Shown: positions 46,031 to 55,084, counted from the first letter of the stretch. The stretch: DNA of 64,000 nucleotides from Bifidobacterium simiarum (GCF_002802905.1 NZ_PEBK01000010.1:1-64000); one strand, 5' to 3'. Translations and numbers: made by a program. Notes: a model not told the origin generated them from the sequence alone.

Positions 46031-46462
46031 TCAGTCCGTAACCGTGATACCCATCGAACGGGCGGTGCCCTCAATGATCTTCATGCCGGCTTCGATGTCG
46101 CGGGCAGACAGGTCTTCCATCTTGATCTCGGCGATCTCGCGGACCTGAGCCTTGGTGACGGAGCCGACCTTGTGGGTCAGCGGGTTTTCGGTGCCCTTCT
46201 CAACGCCGGCGGCCTTCTTCAGCAGAGCCGCGGCCGGCGGGGTCTTCAGGATGAAGGTGAAGGAACGATCTTCGTAGACGGTGATCTCGACAGGGATGAC
46301 CTGACCCATCTTGTCCTGCGTCTGGGCGTTGTACGCCTTGCAGAAGTCCATGATGTTCACGCCATGGGAACCCAGAGCCGGACCCAGCGGCGGGGCCGGG
46401 TTGGCCTTGCCAGCCTGAATCTGGAGCTTGATCAGCGCCGTGACTTTCTTCTTGGGAGCCAT
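46031..46462 (-). CDS. rplK: 50S ribosomal protein L11
   Basis: L11 sits at the base of the factor-binding stalk and is needed for RelA/Rel activation and thiopeptide sensitivity. The 143-residue product has [31 protein letters not shown] and the C-terminal rRNA-binding domain ending MGITVTD. The ATG at 46462 follows AGAAAGAAG. Unusually, 680 bp of repeat-rich DNA separates it from nusG, its usual upstream neighbour. Confidence 0.98.
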   Translation of the reverse strand: MAPKKKVTALIKLQIQAGKANPAPPLGPALGSHGVNIMDFCKAYNAQTQDKMGQVIPVEITVYEDRSFTFILKTPPAAALLKKAAGVEKGTENPLTHKVGSVTKAQVREIAEIKMEDLSARDIEAGMKIIEGTARSMGITVTD

Positions 46463-46740
46463 TATATGGTTCTTCTTTCTATGAAGCGGTGGTAGCGGCG
46501 AACGTCGCGAACGCCCGATCCGATGGGAAAACCAGCGGAACCGTGAGGGCGACGAACTCCTCCCGCAACCTATTGTTGCTGTGCTGTGCTAGCAGGCATC
46601 CACGCGATTACCGCGCAGACAATCCCTCCAGACACAACTTTTCTATTTTGCCTCATTCCCCGGACAACACGCCGGTCGGCCTCCCGGAAAACAAGAAGGA
46701 CCGCGGATATAATCCACGGCCCTAAATCTGACGGCAAAAA

Positions 46741-46915
46741 TACCTCCGGCGTTTTCTTACGGGTTCAGCCCTCATCAGTCGGCTTACGCCGCCATCTTCA
46801 ACAGCAACAACAGACGGTCTATGACCGACCCTTCAACCAGCTCGCCTGTCGGCTCGCCTGAACCCTAAAAACGCCTCCGGCGTTTTCTTAACGGGTTCAG
46901 CCCAAGGGGAAGCCA
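46741..46915. repeat. REP-like repeats between rplK and nusG
   Basis: Two inverted copies of the variable-hairpin scaffold occur (CGCC...GGCG stems with a TTTTCTTA...GGGTTCAGCCC flank, at 46744–46773 and 46864–46903). A CCTCATCAGTCGGC unit lies between them. They correspond in inverse orientation to the copy at 58098. Confidence 0.7.
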
Positions 46916-46934
46916 AGTAAGCACTAATTCCCAA

Positions 46935-47040
46935 GATTAATCGTCGATGACGCGTGTGGCTCCGAGGCGCACCGAAGGAAGCGGTACAAAGGTACCGCGA
47001 CTGAGGAGCAACGACGGAAACACTCCGTCATCAACGATTA
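46935..47040. repeat. Nested hairpin element, copy 1 (downstream of nusG)
   Basis: Outer arms TAATCGTCGATGACG and CGTCATCAACGATTA pair with one mismatch. Inside are GTGTGGC..GAGGCG and the GGTACaaaGGTACC apical palindrome. The left outer arm is identical to that of copy 2. Confidence 0.8.
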
Positions 47041-47041
47041 C

Positions 47042-47150
47042 GATTAATCGTCGATGACGCGTGTGGCTTCAAGGCGTGGAAGGCGAAGGCGTACGAAGGT
47101 ACGTCGAGCCTTCCACAACGCAGAAGACACTCCGTCATCGATGATTAATC
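47042..47150. repeat. Nested hairpin element, copy 2 (overlaps the nusG stop codon)
   Basis: Outer arms GATTAATCGTCGATGACG and CGTCATCGATGATTAATC pair at 17/18 positions, and the right arm contains the nusG stop codon. Middle arms are GTGGAAGGC and GCCTTCCAC. The apex is GTACGAAGGTAC. It may serve as the nusG terminator, but it lacks a T-run. Confidence 0.85.
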
Positions 47151-47999
47151 GAGTTTTTCGACCTGGTCGAAGTTAAGCTCCACCGGCGTATCGCGGCCGA
47201 AGATGGACACGAGGACGGTGAGCTTCTGGGTGGCCGGGGAGACTTCGGAGATGACGGCGGCCATGGAGGCGAAGGGGCCGTCGTTGACGGTGACGTGGTC
47301 GCCGACCTGGAAGCTGACTTCGACGGTGCGCTTCTTGGCGGCGGCGGGCTTGTCGCCGGCGGCCTTGAGGGCTTCGGAGGAGATCATGGGGGACATCATG
47401 GTGACGACTTCCTTGCGGGTGAGCGGCACCGGGATGCGGTCCTGGCCGACGAAGCCGGTGACGGCTTCGGTTTCGCGGACGATGCGGAAGGCGTCGTCGT
47501 CGGGCATCATGCGGATGAGCACGTAGCCGGGGATGCGGACGCGGGAGACGATCTTCTTGCCCTTGTCGGTGTGCTTTTCAACTTCCTCCATGGGGACTTC
47601 GACCTGGAAGATCTGGTTTTCCATGCCGAAGGAGGAGACGCGGGATTCGATGTTGGTCTTGACGCGCTTTTCGTAGCCGGAGTAGGTGTGCAGGACGTAC
47701 CACTTGCCGGGGAGGGTGCGCAGCTGCTTGGAGAATTCCTCGACGGCGATCTGGCCGGCGTCCTTGGGCTCGTCGGCGGCGGGCTCGGCGATGCCGTCGA
47801 CCGCCTCACCGTCAGCCTCATCGCCCGCGCCCTCAGCCTCAGCAACCTCAGCAGCAGGAGCCTCGGTCGGCTCGGCGGCAACCTCGCCAGCCTCAGACTC
47901 GTTGGTCTCAGGTTCGGCGGCGGGGACCTCGACGGCCTCGTCGTTCACTTCGCTGAATTCATCAGTCGTAGCCTTATCAGTCATAGCTTCATCAGTCAT
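47145..47999 (-). CDS. nusG: Transcription termination/antitermination protein NusG
   Basis: NusG binds RNA polymerase and modulates pausing, Rho termination and coupling to the ribosome. The 284-residue product has an acidic Glu/Ala-rich N-terminal extension of about 95 residues, seen in actinobacteria but long here. The NGN domain follows ([16 protein letters not shown] from about residue 97, [10 protein letters not shown]), and then the C-terminal KOW domain ([18 protein letters not shown]). The ATG at 47999 follows GAAGGAC. It is downstream of tRNA-Trp and secE as usual. Its stop codon lies inside a repeat arm. Confidence 0.97.
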   Translation of the reverse strand: MTDEAMTDKATTDEFSEVNDEAVEVPAAEPETNESEAGEVAAEPTEAPAAEVAEAEGAGDEADGEAVDGIAEPAADEPKDAGQIAVEEFSKQLRTLPGKWYVLHTYSGYEKRVKTNIESRVSSFGMENQIFQVEVPMEEVEKHTDKGKKIVSRVRIPGYVLIRMMPDDDAFRIVRETEAVTGFVGQDRIPVPLTRKEVVTMMSPMISSEALKAAGDKPAAAKKRTVEVSFQVGDHVTVNDGPFASMAAVISEVSPATQKLTVLVSIFGRDTPVELNFDQVEKLD

Positions 48000-48140
48000 A
48001 GCGTGTCCTTCAAGATTGTGGCGCTCAGCCTTGTACGGCGATTCGCACGATGTGATTCTGCACGGTATCCGTATCGACCGTATCGAATCCCCTGTACCTA
48101 TGCGTACCTGTACGACCCCTACGGCCTCAGACGGTCACGA

Positions 48141-48371
48141 TCAGCCGAACACCGCCATCACGGCCTTGCCCAGACCGAAATCAAGTGCGGTGACCAGCAG
48201 CATCAGGAAAATGACGAAAATGAACACGGCAATGGACCACAGGAGCAGTTCCTTGCGTGTGGGGGTGACGACCTTGCGCAGCTCATCGATGATCTGCTTG
48301 ATGAACAGGCCGATTCGCATGAAGATGTTCGGCTTGACCGTGCTTGCTTCAGCGTTTGATTTCTTCGCCAT
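48141..48371 (-). CDS. secE: Preprotein translocase subunit SecE
   Basis: SecE clamps the SecY channel of the Sec translocon. The 76-residue product has a short charged N-terminus, the conserved amphipathic helix FIKQIIDELRKVVTPTRKELLLWS and one membrane segment (IAVFIFVIFLMLLVTALDF), the normal actinobacterial form. The ATG at 48371 follows GGTGAGGAT. The 141-bp gap to nusG contains short degenerate repeats (CCGTATCGACCGTATCG) and no gene. Confidence 0.95.
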   Translation of the reverse strand: MAKKSNAEASTVKPNIFMRIGLFIKQIIDELRKVVTPTRKELLLWSIAVFIFVIFLMLLVTALDFGLGKAVMAVFG

Positions 48372-48412
48372 ATCCATCCTCACCAGTTCGAAGAACCAAG
48401 GTTCATCTCTAG

Positions 48413-48485
48413 CAGGGAAGGCGGGACTCGAACCCACAACCTACGGTTTTGGAGACCGTTGCGCTACCAATTGCGCCACTTCCCT
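48413..48485 (-). tRNA. tRNA-Trp (anticodon CCA), CCA end not encoded
   Basis: The minus strand folds as a cloverleaf. The acceptor stem AGGGAAG pairs with CTTCCCT, the D arm is GCGCAATTGGTAGCGC, the anticodon loop is CTCCAAA and the T arm is TGTGGGTTCGAGTCCCGC. The 3' flank reads CTA, not CCA. It precedes secE, the classical order. Confidence 0.95.
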
Positions 48486-48601
48486 ATTCAACTTTGCCTA
48501 TCGTACACACACCCTTGGAACAGGGAGGTGCTAGGCAGACGAAAAACCGCCAAGAGCACATATTAGCGGCTATTGCGGTTTTCGTCCACCCGGCACCGTC
48601 A

Positions 48602-48717
48602 TACGGCGTGTACGGCCATATGACAACGTTTTGCGGGATCGGGAGATCCGACCAGAATCGGACGATCCGACCAGACCGACACCGATCGACCGGACCACTC
48701 TGATCAGGCCGCCCCGA
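48602..48717. repeat. Short degenerate repeats between tRNA-Trp and the aminotransferase
   Basis: Imperfect GATCCGACCAGA/CGACCAGAATCGGACGATCCGACC units; no gene. Similar GATCCGACC-rich DNA lies at 50820–50950. Confidence 0.5.
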
Positions 48718-49944
48718 TCAGGCCTTGGCCGCCTCGACCCACTCGTGGAACCGGCGGATGCCCTCCACAAGCTGATCGTCGGCCAGCGCGTACGAGAAGC
48801 GCAGGTAGCCGGGAGCGCCGAACGCCTCGCCCGGCACGGCGGCCACATGAGCCTCGTCGAGCAGCAGCGACGCCAGTTCGGAGCTGGTGGCGGCCACGGA
48901 TCCGTTGGCGCCCAGCGGACGGCCGAGCAGGGCGGTCACGTCGGGGAAGGCGTAGAACGCGCCGGTGGGCGTGGGGCAGTCGACTCCGGGGATCTCGTTC
49001 AGCGCGGCGACGATGGCGCGGCGACGCTTGTCGAAGGCCTCGCGCATGCGGTGCACCTCGTCGAGCGGACCGGCCACGGCGGCGAGCGCGGCGCGCTGGG
49101 CCACGTTGTCCACGTTGCCGGTGAGGTGCCCCTGCAGCTTGGCGGCGGCCTTGGCCACGGGCTCGGCGGCGATCATCCAGCCGACGCGCCAGCCGGTCAT
49201 GGCGTAGGTCTTGGCCACGCCGTTGAGCACGAGCAGACGGTCGCGCAGTTCGGGCACGGCCGCGCCGATGTACGTGGTCTTGGCGTCGTCGTAGTTGAGG
49301 TGTTCGTAAATCTCGTCGGAGATCACCCACAGGTCGTGTTCCAGCGCCCATTCGCCGATCGCCTTGATCGTGTCGGCGGGCCAGACCGCGCCGGTGGGGT
49401 TGGACGGGGAGTTGATGATGATCGCGCGGGTGCGGGCGGTGCGGGCGGCCTCCAGCTGCGCCACGGTGGGCGTGAAGTTCTGGTCGGCGCCGGAAAGCAC
49501 TTCGACCGGCACGCCGCCGGCGAGCTTGATCATTTCGGTGTAGGAGGTCCAGAACGGGGCGGGGACGATCACTTCGTCACCGGGGTCGATCAGGATCTGG
49601 AACGATTCGTAGACGGCCTGCTTGCCGCCGTTGGTCACGACCACCTGCTGCGGGCTCACCTCGTAGCCGGAGTCCCGCTTGGTCTTCTCGGCGATCGCCT
49701 CACGCAGCTCGGGCAGGCCGGCGGTGGGCGTGTAGCGGTAGTTGCGCGGATCGCGGCAGGCTTCGGCGGCCGCTTCCACGACGTAGTCGGGGGTGGGGAA
49801 ATTGGGTTCGCCGGCGCCGAATCCGATCACATCCACGCCCGCTGCTTTGAGGGCCTTGGCCTTGCCGTCCACGGCAAGGGTGGCGGAGGGGGAAACGGAG
49901 TTGATTCGGTCGCTCAGGGTGCGCCTTGATTCTTGTTCAGCCAT
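48718..49944 (-). CDS. Pyridoxal-phosphate aminotransferase, aspartate aminotransferase type I-gamma
   Basis: The 408-residue fold-type I aminotransferase starts at ATG 49944. It contains [36 protein letters not shown] and the Schiff-base lysine in [16 protein letters not shown]. The conserved arginine that binds the substrate carboxylate is in GYLRFSYAL. This subgroup usually converts aspartate and 2-oxoglutarate to oxaloacetate and glutamate, often with some aromatic activity. It stands alone downstream of the IclR gene on the same strand. I infer amino acid biosynthesis. Confidence 0.92.
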   Translation of the reverse strand: MAEQESRRTLSDRINSVSPSATLAVDGKAKALKAAGVDVIGFGAGEPNFPTPDYVVEAAAEACRDPRNYRYTPTAGLPELREAIAEKTKRDSGYEVSPQQVVVTNGGKQAVYESFQILIDPGDEVIVPAPFWTSYTEMIKLAGGVPVEVLSGADQNFTPTVAQLEAARTARTRAIIINSPSNPTGAVWPADTIKAIGEWALEHDLWVISDEIYEHLNYDDAKTTYIGAAVPELRDRLLVLNGVAKTYAMTGWRVGWMIAAEPVAKAAAKLQGHLTGNVDNVAQRAALAAVAGPLDEVHRMREAFDKRRRAIVAALNEIPGVDCPTPTGAFYAFPDVTALLGRPLGANGSVAATSSELASLLLDEAHVAAVPGEAFGAPGYLRFSYALADDQLVEGIRRFHEWVEAAKA

Positions 49945-50003
49945 GATGCCCAGCCTATAACTAGATCGCGAAATACGGTAGGTCGACCGGCCGTGTGGTC
50001 GGG

Positions 50004-50798
50004 TCAGGAGATCCGGTCGTTGTCGGCGGTGTGGTAGCCCAGTTCGGCGCTCACCCGGCTGGCGGCGTCCACCACCACCGGTCCGAGGGCCTTCATGCGC
50101 CGGGGAGGCATGAACTGGATCGCCCCGGAGACGGAGATCGCCGCCACGGTCTTGCCGCGGCCGTCGCGCACCGGTGCGGAGACGCATCGGATGCCCGGTT
50201 CGTTCTCCTCGAGGTCGTAGGCGAATCCCTGCTTGGCGAATTTCGTCATGGCGGCGGAGAACGTGGCCTCGTCGGCGTAGTCGTGTTCGGGATCGCGTCC
50301 GGCGAGGTTGCGGTCCTGCACGTACTGCGAGCGCCATCGGTCGGGCGCGTCGAGCAGCAGGGCCTTGCCGATGCCGGTGTAGGTCAGCGGCATGCGGCAT
50401 CCGGGCCATGACCGCACTTCGATGCCGCGGGTGCCGTGGATCTTGTCGAGGTAGAGGGCCATGCCGGCATCCTCCACGGCCAGGTGGATGGTGTCCTTCA
50501 CCTGATGGGCGAGATCCACCAGAATCGGGTGGGCCACCGTCTGCAGCGACACGCTGTCGAGCGCCTGGAATCCCAGTTCGATCAGCGCGGGGCCGAGCTG
50601 GAGTCGGCCGCCGTCGGTTTCGCGCAGGAACCGTTCCACACGCAGGGCCTGGATCAGCCGGTGGGCGGTGCTGCGGCTCAGTTCGGTCTGCTCCACCACT
50701 TCGCGGAGGTTGGTCGCGCCGCCGGCAACGGCGCGCAGCACCATGATCCCGTGGATCAGCGTTCGCGTGCCGGAGGGGGCTGCACTGTTCTCTGCCAT
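50004..50798 (-). CDS. IclR-family regulator at the edge of the rhamnose locus
   Basis: The 264-residue product has a winged-helix N-terminus ([42 protein letters not shown]) and the IclR effector domain ([34 protein letters not shown]). The ATG at 50798 follows AGGAG. It lies 221 bases downstream of the aldolase gene on the same strand and is the only regulator gene of the locus. It is thus the best candidate to bind the AAATCCC-N7-GGGATTT operators. That link is inferred from position only. Confidence 0.9.
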   Translation of the reverse strand: MAENSAAPSGTRTLIHGIMVLRAVAGGATNLREVVEQTELSRSTAHRLIQALRVERFLRETDGGRLQLGPALIELGFQALDSVSLQTVAHPILVDLAHQVKDTIHLAVEDAGMALYLDKIHGTRGIEVRSWPGCRMPLTYTGIGKALLLDAPDRWRSQYVQDRNLAGRDPEHDYADEATFSAAMTKFAKQGFAYDLEENEPGIRCVSAPVRDGRGKTVAAISVSGAIQFMPPRRMKALGPVVVDAASRVSAELGYHTADNDRIS

Positions 50799-50819
50799 AG
50801 TCTCCTACTTTATTTCACT

Positions 50820-50955
50820 TACGATCACCCGTCGGACCGTCACCGATCCGACCATTCGCCGAACCGACCCCATATCCGTCCGACCGTTTACCGATCCGAC
50901 CGCGCATTCACCCGACCGACACCAGTCCGACCGGAAGACGGGACAACGGAAAAAC
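50820..50955. repeat. Degenerate CCGATCCGACC repeat upstream of iclR
   Basis: Imperfect units CACCGATCCGACCATTCGCC, TTACCGATCCGACCGCGC and ACCCGACCGACACC follow one another in the 221-bp gap. No gene. A small hairpin (GGCCTCCCG...CGGAAGACC) follows near 50959. Confidence 0.5.
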
Positions 50956-51019
50956 GGGCCTCCCGTCGGCAGGACCGGCGGAAGACCCGTGTCAGCAACA
51001 GCGGAAAGGAAGTGCGGGG

Positions 51020-51784
51020 TCAGCCCTTGTACTGGGCGATGTCCGCGGCCAGGGCCTTGACGTACAGGTCGGTGTCACCGGCCACGGCCACGAAGTTCGC
51101 GCCACGGGAGAAGGCCTCCTTGGCGGTCTTCACGTCGAAGGCGAGGAAGCCGACGGCCTTGCCGTGCGACCTGATCACGTCGAACGCGTCGTAGACCTGG
51201 TCCATGATCGCGGCCGGATCGTCGGGGTGGCCCAGCGAGGCGGAGAGATCGGCCGGCCCGATGAAGATGCCGTCGATGCCCTCCACGGAGGCGATGTCCT
51301 CGATGTTGTCGAGGGCCTCCTGGGATTCGACCTGCACGAGCAGGCAGATCTCGTTCTTCGCGTCACGCATGTAGTTGGGGATGCGACCCCAGCGGCCGGA
51401 CCGGGCGATCGGCGAACCGACGCCGCGGATGCCCTCGGGGGCGTAGTTGACGGCCTTGACCATCAGCTCCGCCTCCTCCTTGGTGTTGACCATCGGCAGC
51501 AGCAGGGTCTGCGCGCCGAGGTCGAGCACCTGCTTGATCAGCACCGGATCGGCCGAGGCCGGTCGCACGACGGGCGTGGTGTCGTAGGGGGCCACGGCAC
51601 GCAGCACGTCGAGGATGGTGTTGAGATCGTACGGACCGTGCTCGCCGTCGACCAGCAGCCAGTCGTAGCCGGCGCCGGCCGAGATCTCGGCGGCGGTGGG
51701 AGAGGCGAGGGCCATCCACAGGCCGTACTGCTCCCTGCCTTCCTTCAGCGCCTGTTTGAAGGCGTTATGCGGTAAAGATGTCAT
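51020..51784 (-). CDS. rhmA: 2-keto-3-deoxy-L-rhamnonate aldolase
   Basis: This class II HpcH/HpaI-family aldolase splits 2-keto-3-deoxy-L-rhamnonate into pyruvate and L-lactaldehyde. The 254-residue product is very close along its whole length to E. coli RhmA (YfaU). Shared stretches include YDWLLVDGEHGP, IKQVLDLGAQTLLLPMV, RWGRIPNYM, LLVQVES and GIDGIFIGPADLSASLG. The metal-binding Glu and Asp lie in QVES and GPAD. The ATG at 51784 follows GGAGGG and matches the family N-terminus; an in-frame ATG at 51829 is possible. It is 67 bases downstream of the dehydratase gene, so both are probably one operon. Confidence 0.92.
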   Translation of the reverse strand: MTSLPHNAFKQALKEGREQYGLWMALASPTAAEISAGAGYDWLLVDGEHGPYDLNTILDVLRAVAPYDTTPVVRPASADPVLIKQVLDLGAQTLLLPMVNTKEEAELMVKAVNYAPEGIRGVGSPIARSGRWGRIPNYMRDAKNEICLLVQVESQEALDNIEDIASVEGIDGIFIGPADLSASLGHPDDPAAIMDQVYDAFDVIRSHGKAVGFLAFDVKTAKEAFSRGANFVAVAGDTDLYVKALAADIAQYKG

Positions 51785-51851
51785 GGCATGCCCTCCGACA
51801 TGTTCTTCATTGGATGTGCCGTAGCTCATCGCGTACCTTTTCGGCGCCCGA

Positions 51852-53078
51852 TCAGTGTTCGAACGGACGCTCGAGCGGGCACTCGCGGTTGAGTTCGACG
51901 CCGAAGCCCGGCTTGTCGAGCTCCTCGGCGGTGATGATGCCGTCGTGCGGAACCGGCTCGTCGATCAGGACGGGGTCGAACTGCGGGCGGACGTAGTCGG
52001 CGTGCGGCGAGGTCATGAGCATCTCGCTGAACGGCGTGTTGGTGAAGGTGATGACCGCGTGGTGCGAGTACACGGAGGAGCCGTGGGGCACCACGAGCTG
52101 GCCGCGGGACTTGGCCACGGCCGCGATCTCGCACAGCGAGGTCACGCCGCCGCACCAGCCGACATCGGGCTGCAGGATGTCCACGCCGGCCTCGGAGAGC
52201 TCCTTAAAGCCTTCGAGGGTGCCGGTGTGCTCGCCGGTGGTCATGAGCATGCCCTTCGGCATGTTCTGCTTGAGCTGACGGTAGCTTTCCACCTGCTGGG
52301 GCGGGAAGCACTCCTCCAGCCACTTGAGCTTGTACGGGGCGGCCGCGTGGGCGAGCTTGGTGGCGTAGTTGACGTCCTGACTCATCCAGCAGTCGAACAT
52401 CAGCCAGAAGTTGTCGCCTACGCGCTCGCGCATCTCCTTGAGCGTGGCGATGTCCTTGGCGATGCCCTCGTCGCCGTCGGCCGGACCCCAGTGGGTCGGC
52501 ATCTTGCCGCCGATGAAGCCCATCTTCTGGGCCAGATCCGGGCGGGCGCCGGTGGCGTAGAAGTGGATCTCGTCGCGCACGGCGCCGCCGAGCAGCTTGT
52601 AGACGGGGAGCTTGACGACCTTGCCATAGAGGTCCCACAGGGCCAGATCCACGCAGGAGATGGTGTTGATGACCACACCGCCGCCGCCGGAGTAGTACTG
52701 GGTGGCGTTGAGCATCTGGTCGTGGATCAGCTTGATCTGATCGACGCGCTTGCCCTCGACGAAGCGGGACAGGTGGTGCTCGACGATGAAGCAGCCGACC
52801 GTGCCCGCGGTGGAGATCGCGAAGCCGGTAGTGCCGTCGAAGGCCTCGACCTCAACGACCAGCGTGCCGAGCACGTTGATGCCGAAGGACTGACGGGACT
52901 GCTTGTACTCCTCGTACTTGCTCATCGGCGTGGCGATGTGATCGTCGATCCAGTGGTCCTTGCCCTGATCGTGGTAGTCGCCGCCGCCCTGGCCGTGAAC
53001 CTTGGCCGCGGCGCCGCCCATGCTGTAAGCACGGATGTGCTTGATGGTGGGCAGCTTCAATGATGGTGCTAGTGCCAT
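51852..53078 (-). CDS. rhmD: L-rhamnonate dehydratase
   Basis: This enolase-superfamily enzyme (mandelate racemase group) dehydrates L-rhamnonate to 2-keto-3-deoxy-L-rhamnonate. The 408-residue protein resembles E. coli RhmD (YfaW) in long blocks: [52 protein letters not shown] and [20 protein letters not shown]. Metal ligands are the acids in DCWMSQ (about 228), LEEC (about 254) and TGEH (about 281). The catalytic His lies in [11 protein letters not shown]. This N-terminal and active-site pattern is that of rhamnonate rather than L-fuconate dehydratases. It is divergent from the SDR gene, with an operator overlapping its probable promoter. Confidence 0.95.
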   Translation of the reverse strand: MALAPSLKLPTIKHIRAYSMGGAAAKVHGQGGGDYHDQGKDHWIDDHIATPMSKYEEYKQSRQSFGINVLGTLVVEVEAFDGTTGFAISTAGTVGCFIVEHHLSRFVEGKRVDQIKLIHDQMLNATQYYSGGGGVVINTISCVDLALWDLYGKVVKLPVYKLLGGAVRDEIHFYATGARPDLAQKMGFIGGKMPTHWGPADGDEGIAKDIATLKEMRERVGDNFWLMFDCWMSQDVNYATKLAHAAAPYKLKWLEECFPPQQVESYRQLKQNMPKGMLMTTGEHTGTLEGFKELSEAGVDILQPDVGWCGGVTSLCEIAAVAKSRGQLVVPHGSSVYSHHAVITFTNTPFSEMLMTSPHADYVRPQFDPVLIDEPVPHDGIITAEELDKPGFGVELNRECPLERPFEH

Positions 53079-53210
53079 AGTGCCTGTCCTTGTTCGTGTG
53101 GCGTCCCCCGCCTACGTCGGTGGAGGATCGTTCGTTGACGCGTCGTCGCATCGTCTGCCTCGTCGGCCGATACCGCGATGTCGCGGCGTCTCGAATCGTT
53201 GACATTCGTC

Positions 53211-53254
53211 ACTGTACCAGTCTTGAAATGGCGTCCCCATATTTGGGATTTACG
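53211..53254 (-). promoter_or_regulatory. rhmD promoter with operator
   Basis: Operator AAATCCC-N7-GGGG (minus strand; plus-strand CCC at 53235–53237 and GGGATTT at 53245–53251). Its edge coincides with the -35 position, 17 bp upstream of a TACAGT -10 box (53211–53216). A repressor here would block polymerase. Confidence 0.6.
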
Positions 53255-53408
53255 GCGTTGACTGGCGGCATTCGGCGGCCGATCGGCCGGAAGGTCTCTT
53301 TTCGATAGTCCCCGGACCCGCCATCCGCAACCACGGATATCCCGTGCGATCTCGACCGGCGATTCGCGACCCGGTTCGGTCCGGCGACATCCGTCATGAT
53401 CCGTGGCG

Positions 53409-53460
53409 ATCCGTCTCGGTCCGGCACAATCCGTCTCGGTCCGGCACAATCCGGCACAAT
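53409..53460. repeat. 20-bp tandem repeat in the rhmD–SDR intergenic region
   Basis: The 20-bp unit at 53409–53428 (ATCCGTCTCGGTCCGGCACA) is repeated exactly at 53429–53448. A 10-bp remnant, ATCCGGCACA, follows. The 586-bp region otherwise holds the two operator/promoters and no gene. Confidence 0.85.
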
Positions 53461-53491
53461 ATCTTCTCCGCAACGGTCCTTCGTCGGAAAC

Positions 53492-53532
53492 AAATCCCAC
53501 ATATAGGGATTTTGTTCCACACTTCCTATACT
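53492..53532 (+). promoter_or_regulatory. SDR gene promoter with operator
   Basis: The perfect palindrome AAATCCC-N7-GGGATTT (53492–53512) covers the -35 position, 17 bp upstream of the -10 box TATACT (53527–53532). Confidence 0.7.
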
Positions 53533-53664
53533 GAACTTAGTTCTCAGGGACCGTACCGCGACCGATACGCCGCCTGCATCGCCGCCAAGACGACGGCACG
53601 GCGGCATCGCAGCGCCCCACGGCCCGCAGACAACGCAGTCAACACGTATAGAAACGAGGAGAAC

Positions 53665-54462
53665 ATGACCGCAAACCAGTACAACTTCGCAGGCAAGGTC
53701 GTCATCGTCACCGGAGGCGGCACCGGCATCGGCCGCGCCATCACCCGCGGCTTCCTCGACAACGGCGCCACCGTCGTCGCCGTCGGCCTCCGCCAGGCCC
53801 CGCTCGACGAAACCGTCGCCGGCTACGAACACGGCCACACCCACATCACCGACGTCTCCAGCCACGAACAGGTCCACGACCTCGTCCAGGACGTCGTCAA
53901 CGAATTCGGACACCTCGACGTCGTCGTATCGAACGCCGGCATCTTCGAAGGCGGCGAAATCGAACACGTCTCCGACGAAGTCTGGCACAAGCTCTTCTCC
54001 GTCAACATGGACGGCCTCTTCTACCTCACCAAGGAAGCCCTCCCCTACCTCAAGGAAACCAAGGGCAACATCGTCGTCGACACCTCCGTCTCCGGCCTCT
54101 ACGGCGACTGGGGCCAGACCGCCTACAACTCCACCAAGCACGCCATGAACGGCTTCGTCCGCTGCGTCGCCCTCGACTACGGCCAGTACGGCGTCCGCAT
54201 CAACGCCTTCGCCCCCGCCTTCATCGAAACCGACATCAACAAGGAAGTCTGGACCGACCCCGAACGCCTCAAGCCCTACATCGACCGCGTCGCCCTCGGC
54301 CGCACCGGCAAGCCCGAAGACTGCGCCGACCTCGCCCTCTTCCTCGCCTCCCCCGGCGCCTCCTACCTCACCGGCCTCGTCGTCCCCGTCGACGGCGGCA
54401 CCACCGCCGCCACGGGACAGGGACGCAATTCCTACGAATCCGACACCCGCTCCGTGTTGTGA
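53665..54462 (+). CDS. Short-chain dehydrogenase, probable L-rhamnose 1-dehydrogenase
   Basis: This NAD(P)-dependent SDR of 265 residues would oxidise L-rhamnose to L-rhamnono-lactone, the first step of the pathway. It has the cofactor motif TGGGTGIG near residue 13, the catalytic triad S141–Y154–K158 (YNSTK) and the C-terminal PVDGG. Family sequence alone cannot separate rhamnose from fucose dehydrogenases; the assignment rests on neighbouring rhmD and rhmA. The ATG at 53665 follows GAGGAG. Codon use is extreme: every Glu is GAA, nearly every Leu CTC and nearly every Val GTC, unlike all neighbours, which mix GAG, CTG and GTG. Confidence 0.88.
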   Translation: MTANQYNFAGKVVIVTGGGTGIGRAITRGFLDNGATVVAVGLRQAPLDETVAGYEHGHTHITDVSSHEQVHDLVQDVVNEFGHLDVVVSNAGIFEGGEIEHVSDEVWHKLFSVNMDGLFYLTKEALPYLKETKGNIVVDTSVSGLYGDWGQTAYNSTKHAMNGFVRCVALDYGQYGVRINAFAPAFIETDINKEVWTDPERLKPYIDRVALGRTGKPEDCADLALFLASPGASYLTGLVVPVDGGTTAATGQGRNSYESDTRSVL

Positions 54463-54564
54463 TGGCGTGGTAATGGAGCGTCTTCTGCGTTGCGGAGGAT
54501 TCGACGTACCTTTGTACGCCTTCATCCTCCGCGCCTTGAAGCCGCACACATTACCCCGCCATCA
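54460..54564. repeat. Nested hairpin element, copy 3 (starts at the SDR stop codon)
   Basis: The left outer arm TGATGGCGTGGTAAT begins with the SDR stop codon. The right arm ATTACCCCGCCATCA pairs with one G-T position. Middle arms are GCGGAGGAT and ATCCTCCGC, and the apex is GTACcttTGTAC. It has the same plan as 47042–47150 and 56365–56469, with unrelated outer arms. Confidence 0.85.
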
Positions 54565-54700
54565 GCGGTGCTAGGCGGGAAGAAATCGACGCCTTCGTCT
54601 CCCACGCCTTGCGGCCACACACATCCTCCCGCCATCAGCGGTGCTAAAGCTTGGCATTAGCGGTGCTAAAACTTGGCATCAGCGGCGCTCAATGGAAGGC
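54565..54700. repeat. Truncated nested-hairpin copy and a 22-bp tandem repeat
   Basis: 54571–54633 is a truncated copy (GGCGGGA/TCCCGCC arms, CGACGCCTTCGTCTCCC core). Then AGCGGTGCTAAA(G/A)CTTGGCAT units of 22 bp run at 54637–54658 and 54659–54680, with a partial third to 54695. Confidence 0.7.
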
Positions 54701-54722
54701 ATGATGAGGCTTCGCCCCCGCC

Positions 54723-55014
54723 GGATGGACAGTCCGGTGGACTGTCCATAGCAGCATGGGCCACCAAAGGCCATGCGTCGCACAAGATGTCGGGGGCTCC
54801 CGGCGTAAGCCGGGTGGGGGTGGCCAAACACCGCACCACCGCAGCCCTTCCACAAGACTCCGCTCGACCACCCTCAGTCAGCCTACGGCTGCCAGCTCCC
54901 GCCAGCGGGAGCACAACTTCCCGCAAGCTTCAGCCGTGCGGCGCGCAATACGTCAGGGACTATCGCGCGACAGCGGGACTGGGGGTGGCCAAACACACGG
55001 TACCCCGAGAGGGG
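54723..55014. repeat. Cluster of REP-like and variable-hairpin units
   Basis: It contains a hairpin GGACAGTCC/GGACTGTCC with flanks like the 11381 element (54726–54750), a CCCGGC/GCCGGG unit with GTGGGGGTGGCCAAAC (54800–54833), a full GACCACCCTCAGTC unit with GCTCCCGCCAGCGGGAGC (54868–54912) and a second GGGGGTGGCCAAAC (54980–54993). No credible gene lies in the 931-bp gap 54463–55393. Confidence 0.7.
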
Positions 55015-55084
55015 ACGATATGGCGTTGTCGATCGTAAGGACTTGGCCTGAGCGGCCCGGAGCGTATCGACAACGTCATATCGT
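55015..55084. repeat. Long hairpin with 19-bp arms
   Basis: Arms 55015–55033 and 55066–55084 pair at 18/19 positions (one G-T), around a 32-base loop that itself holds a GGCC-rich stem. Confidence 0.75.

Noticed and set aside
51020-53078. Assignment of the pathway to L-fucose rather than L-rhamnose
   Set aside because: The dehydratase and aldolase match the rhamnonate enzymes RhmD and RhmA over long blocks, and no fuconate-dehydratase-type N-terminus or DapA-type aldolase is present. The SDR and lactonase alone could not have decided it.
53344-53664. Long N-terminal extension of the SDR protein
   Set aside because: It would span the operator, the promoter and a tandem repeat; the ATG at 53665 has a strong ribosome site and the normal SDR N-terminus.
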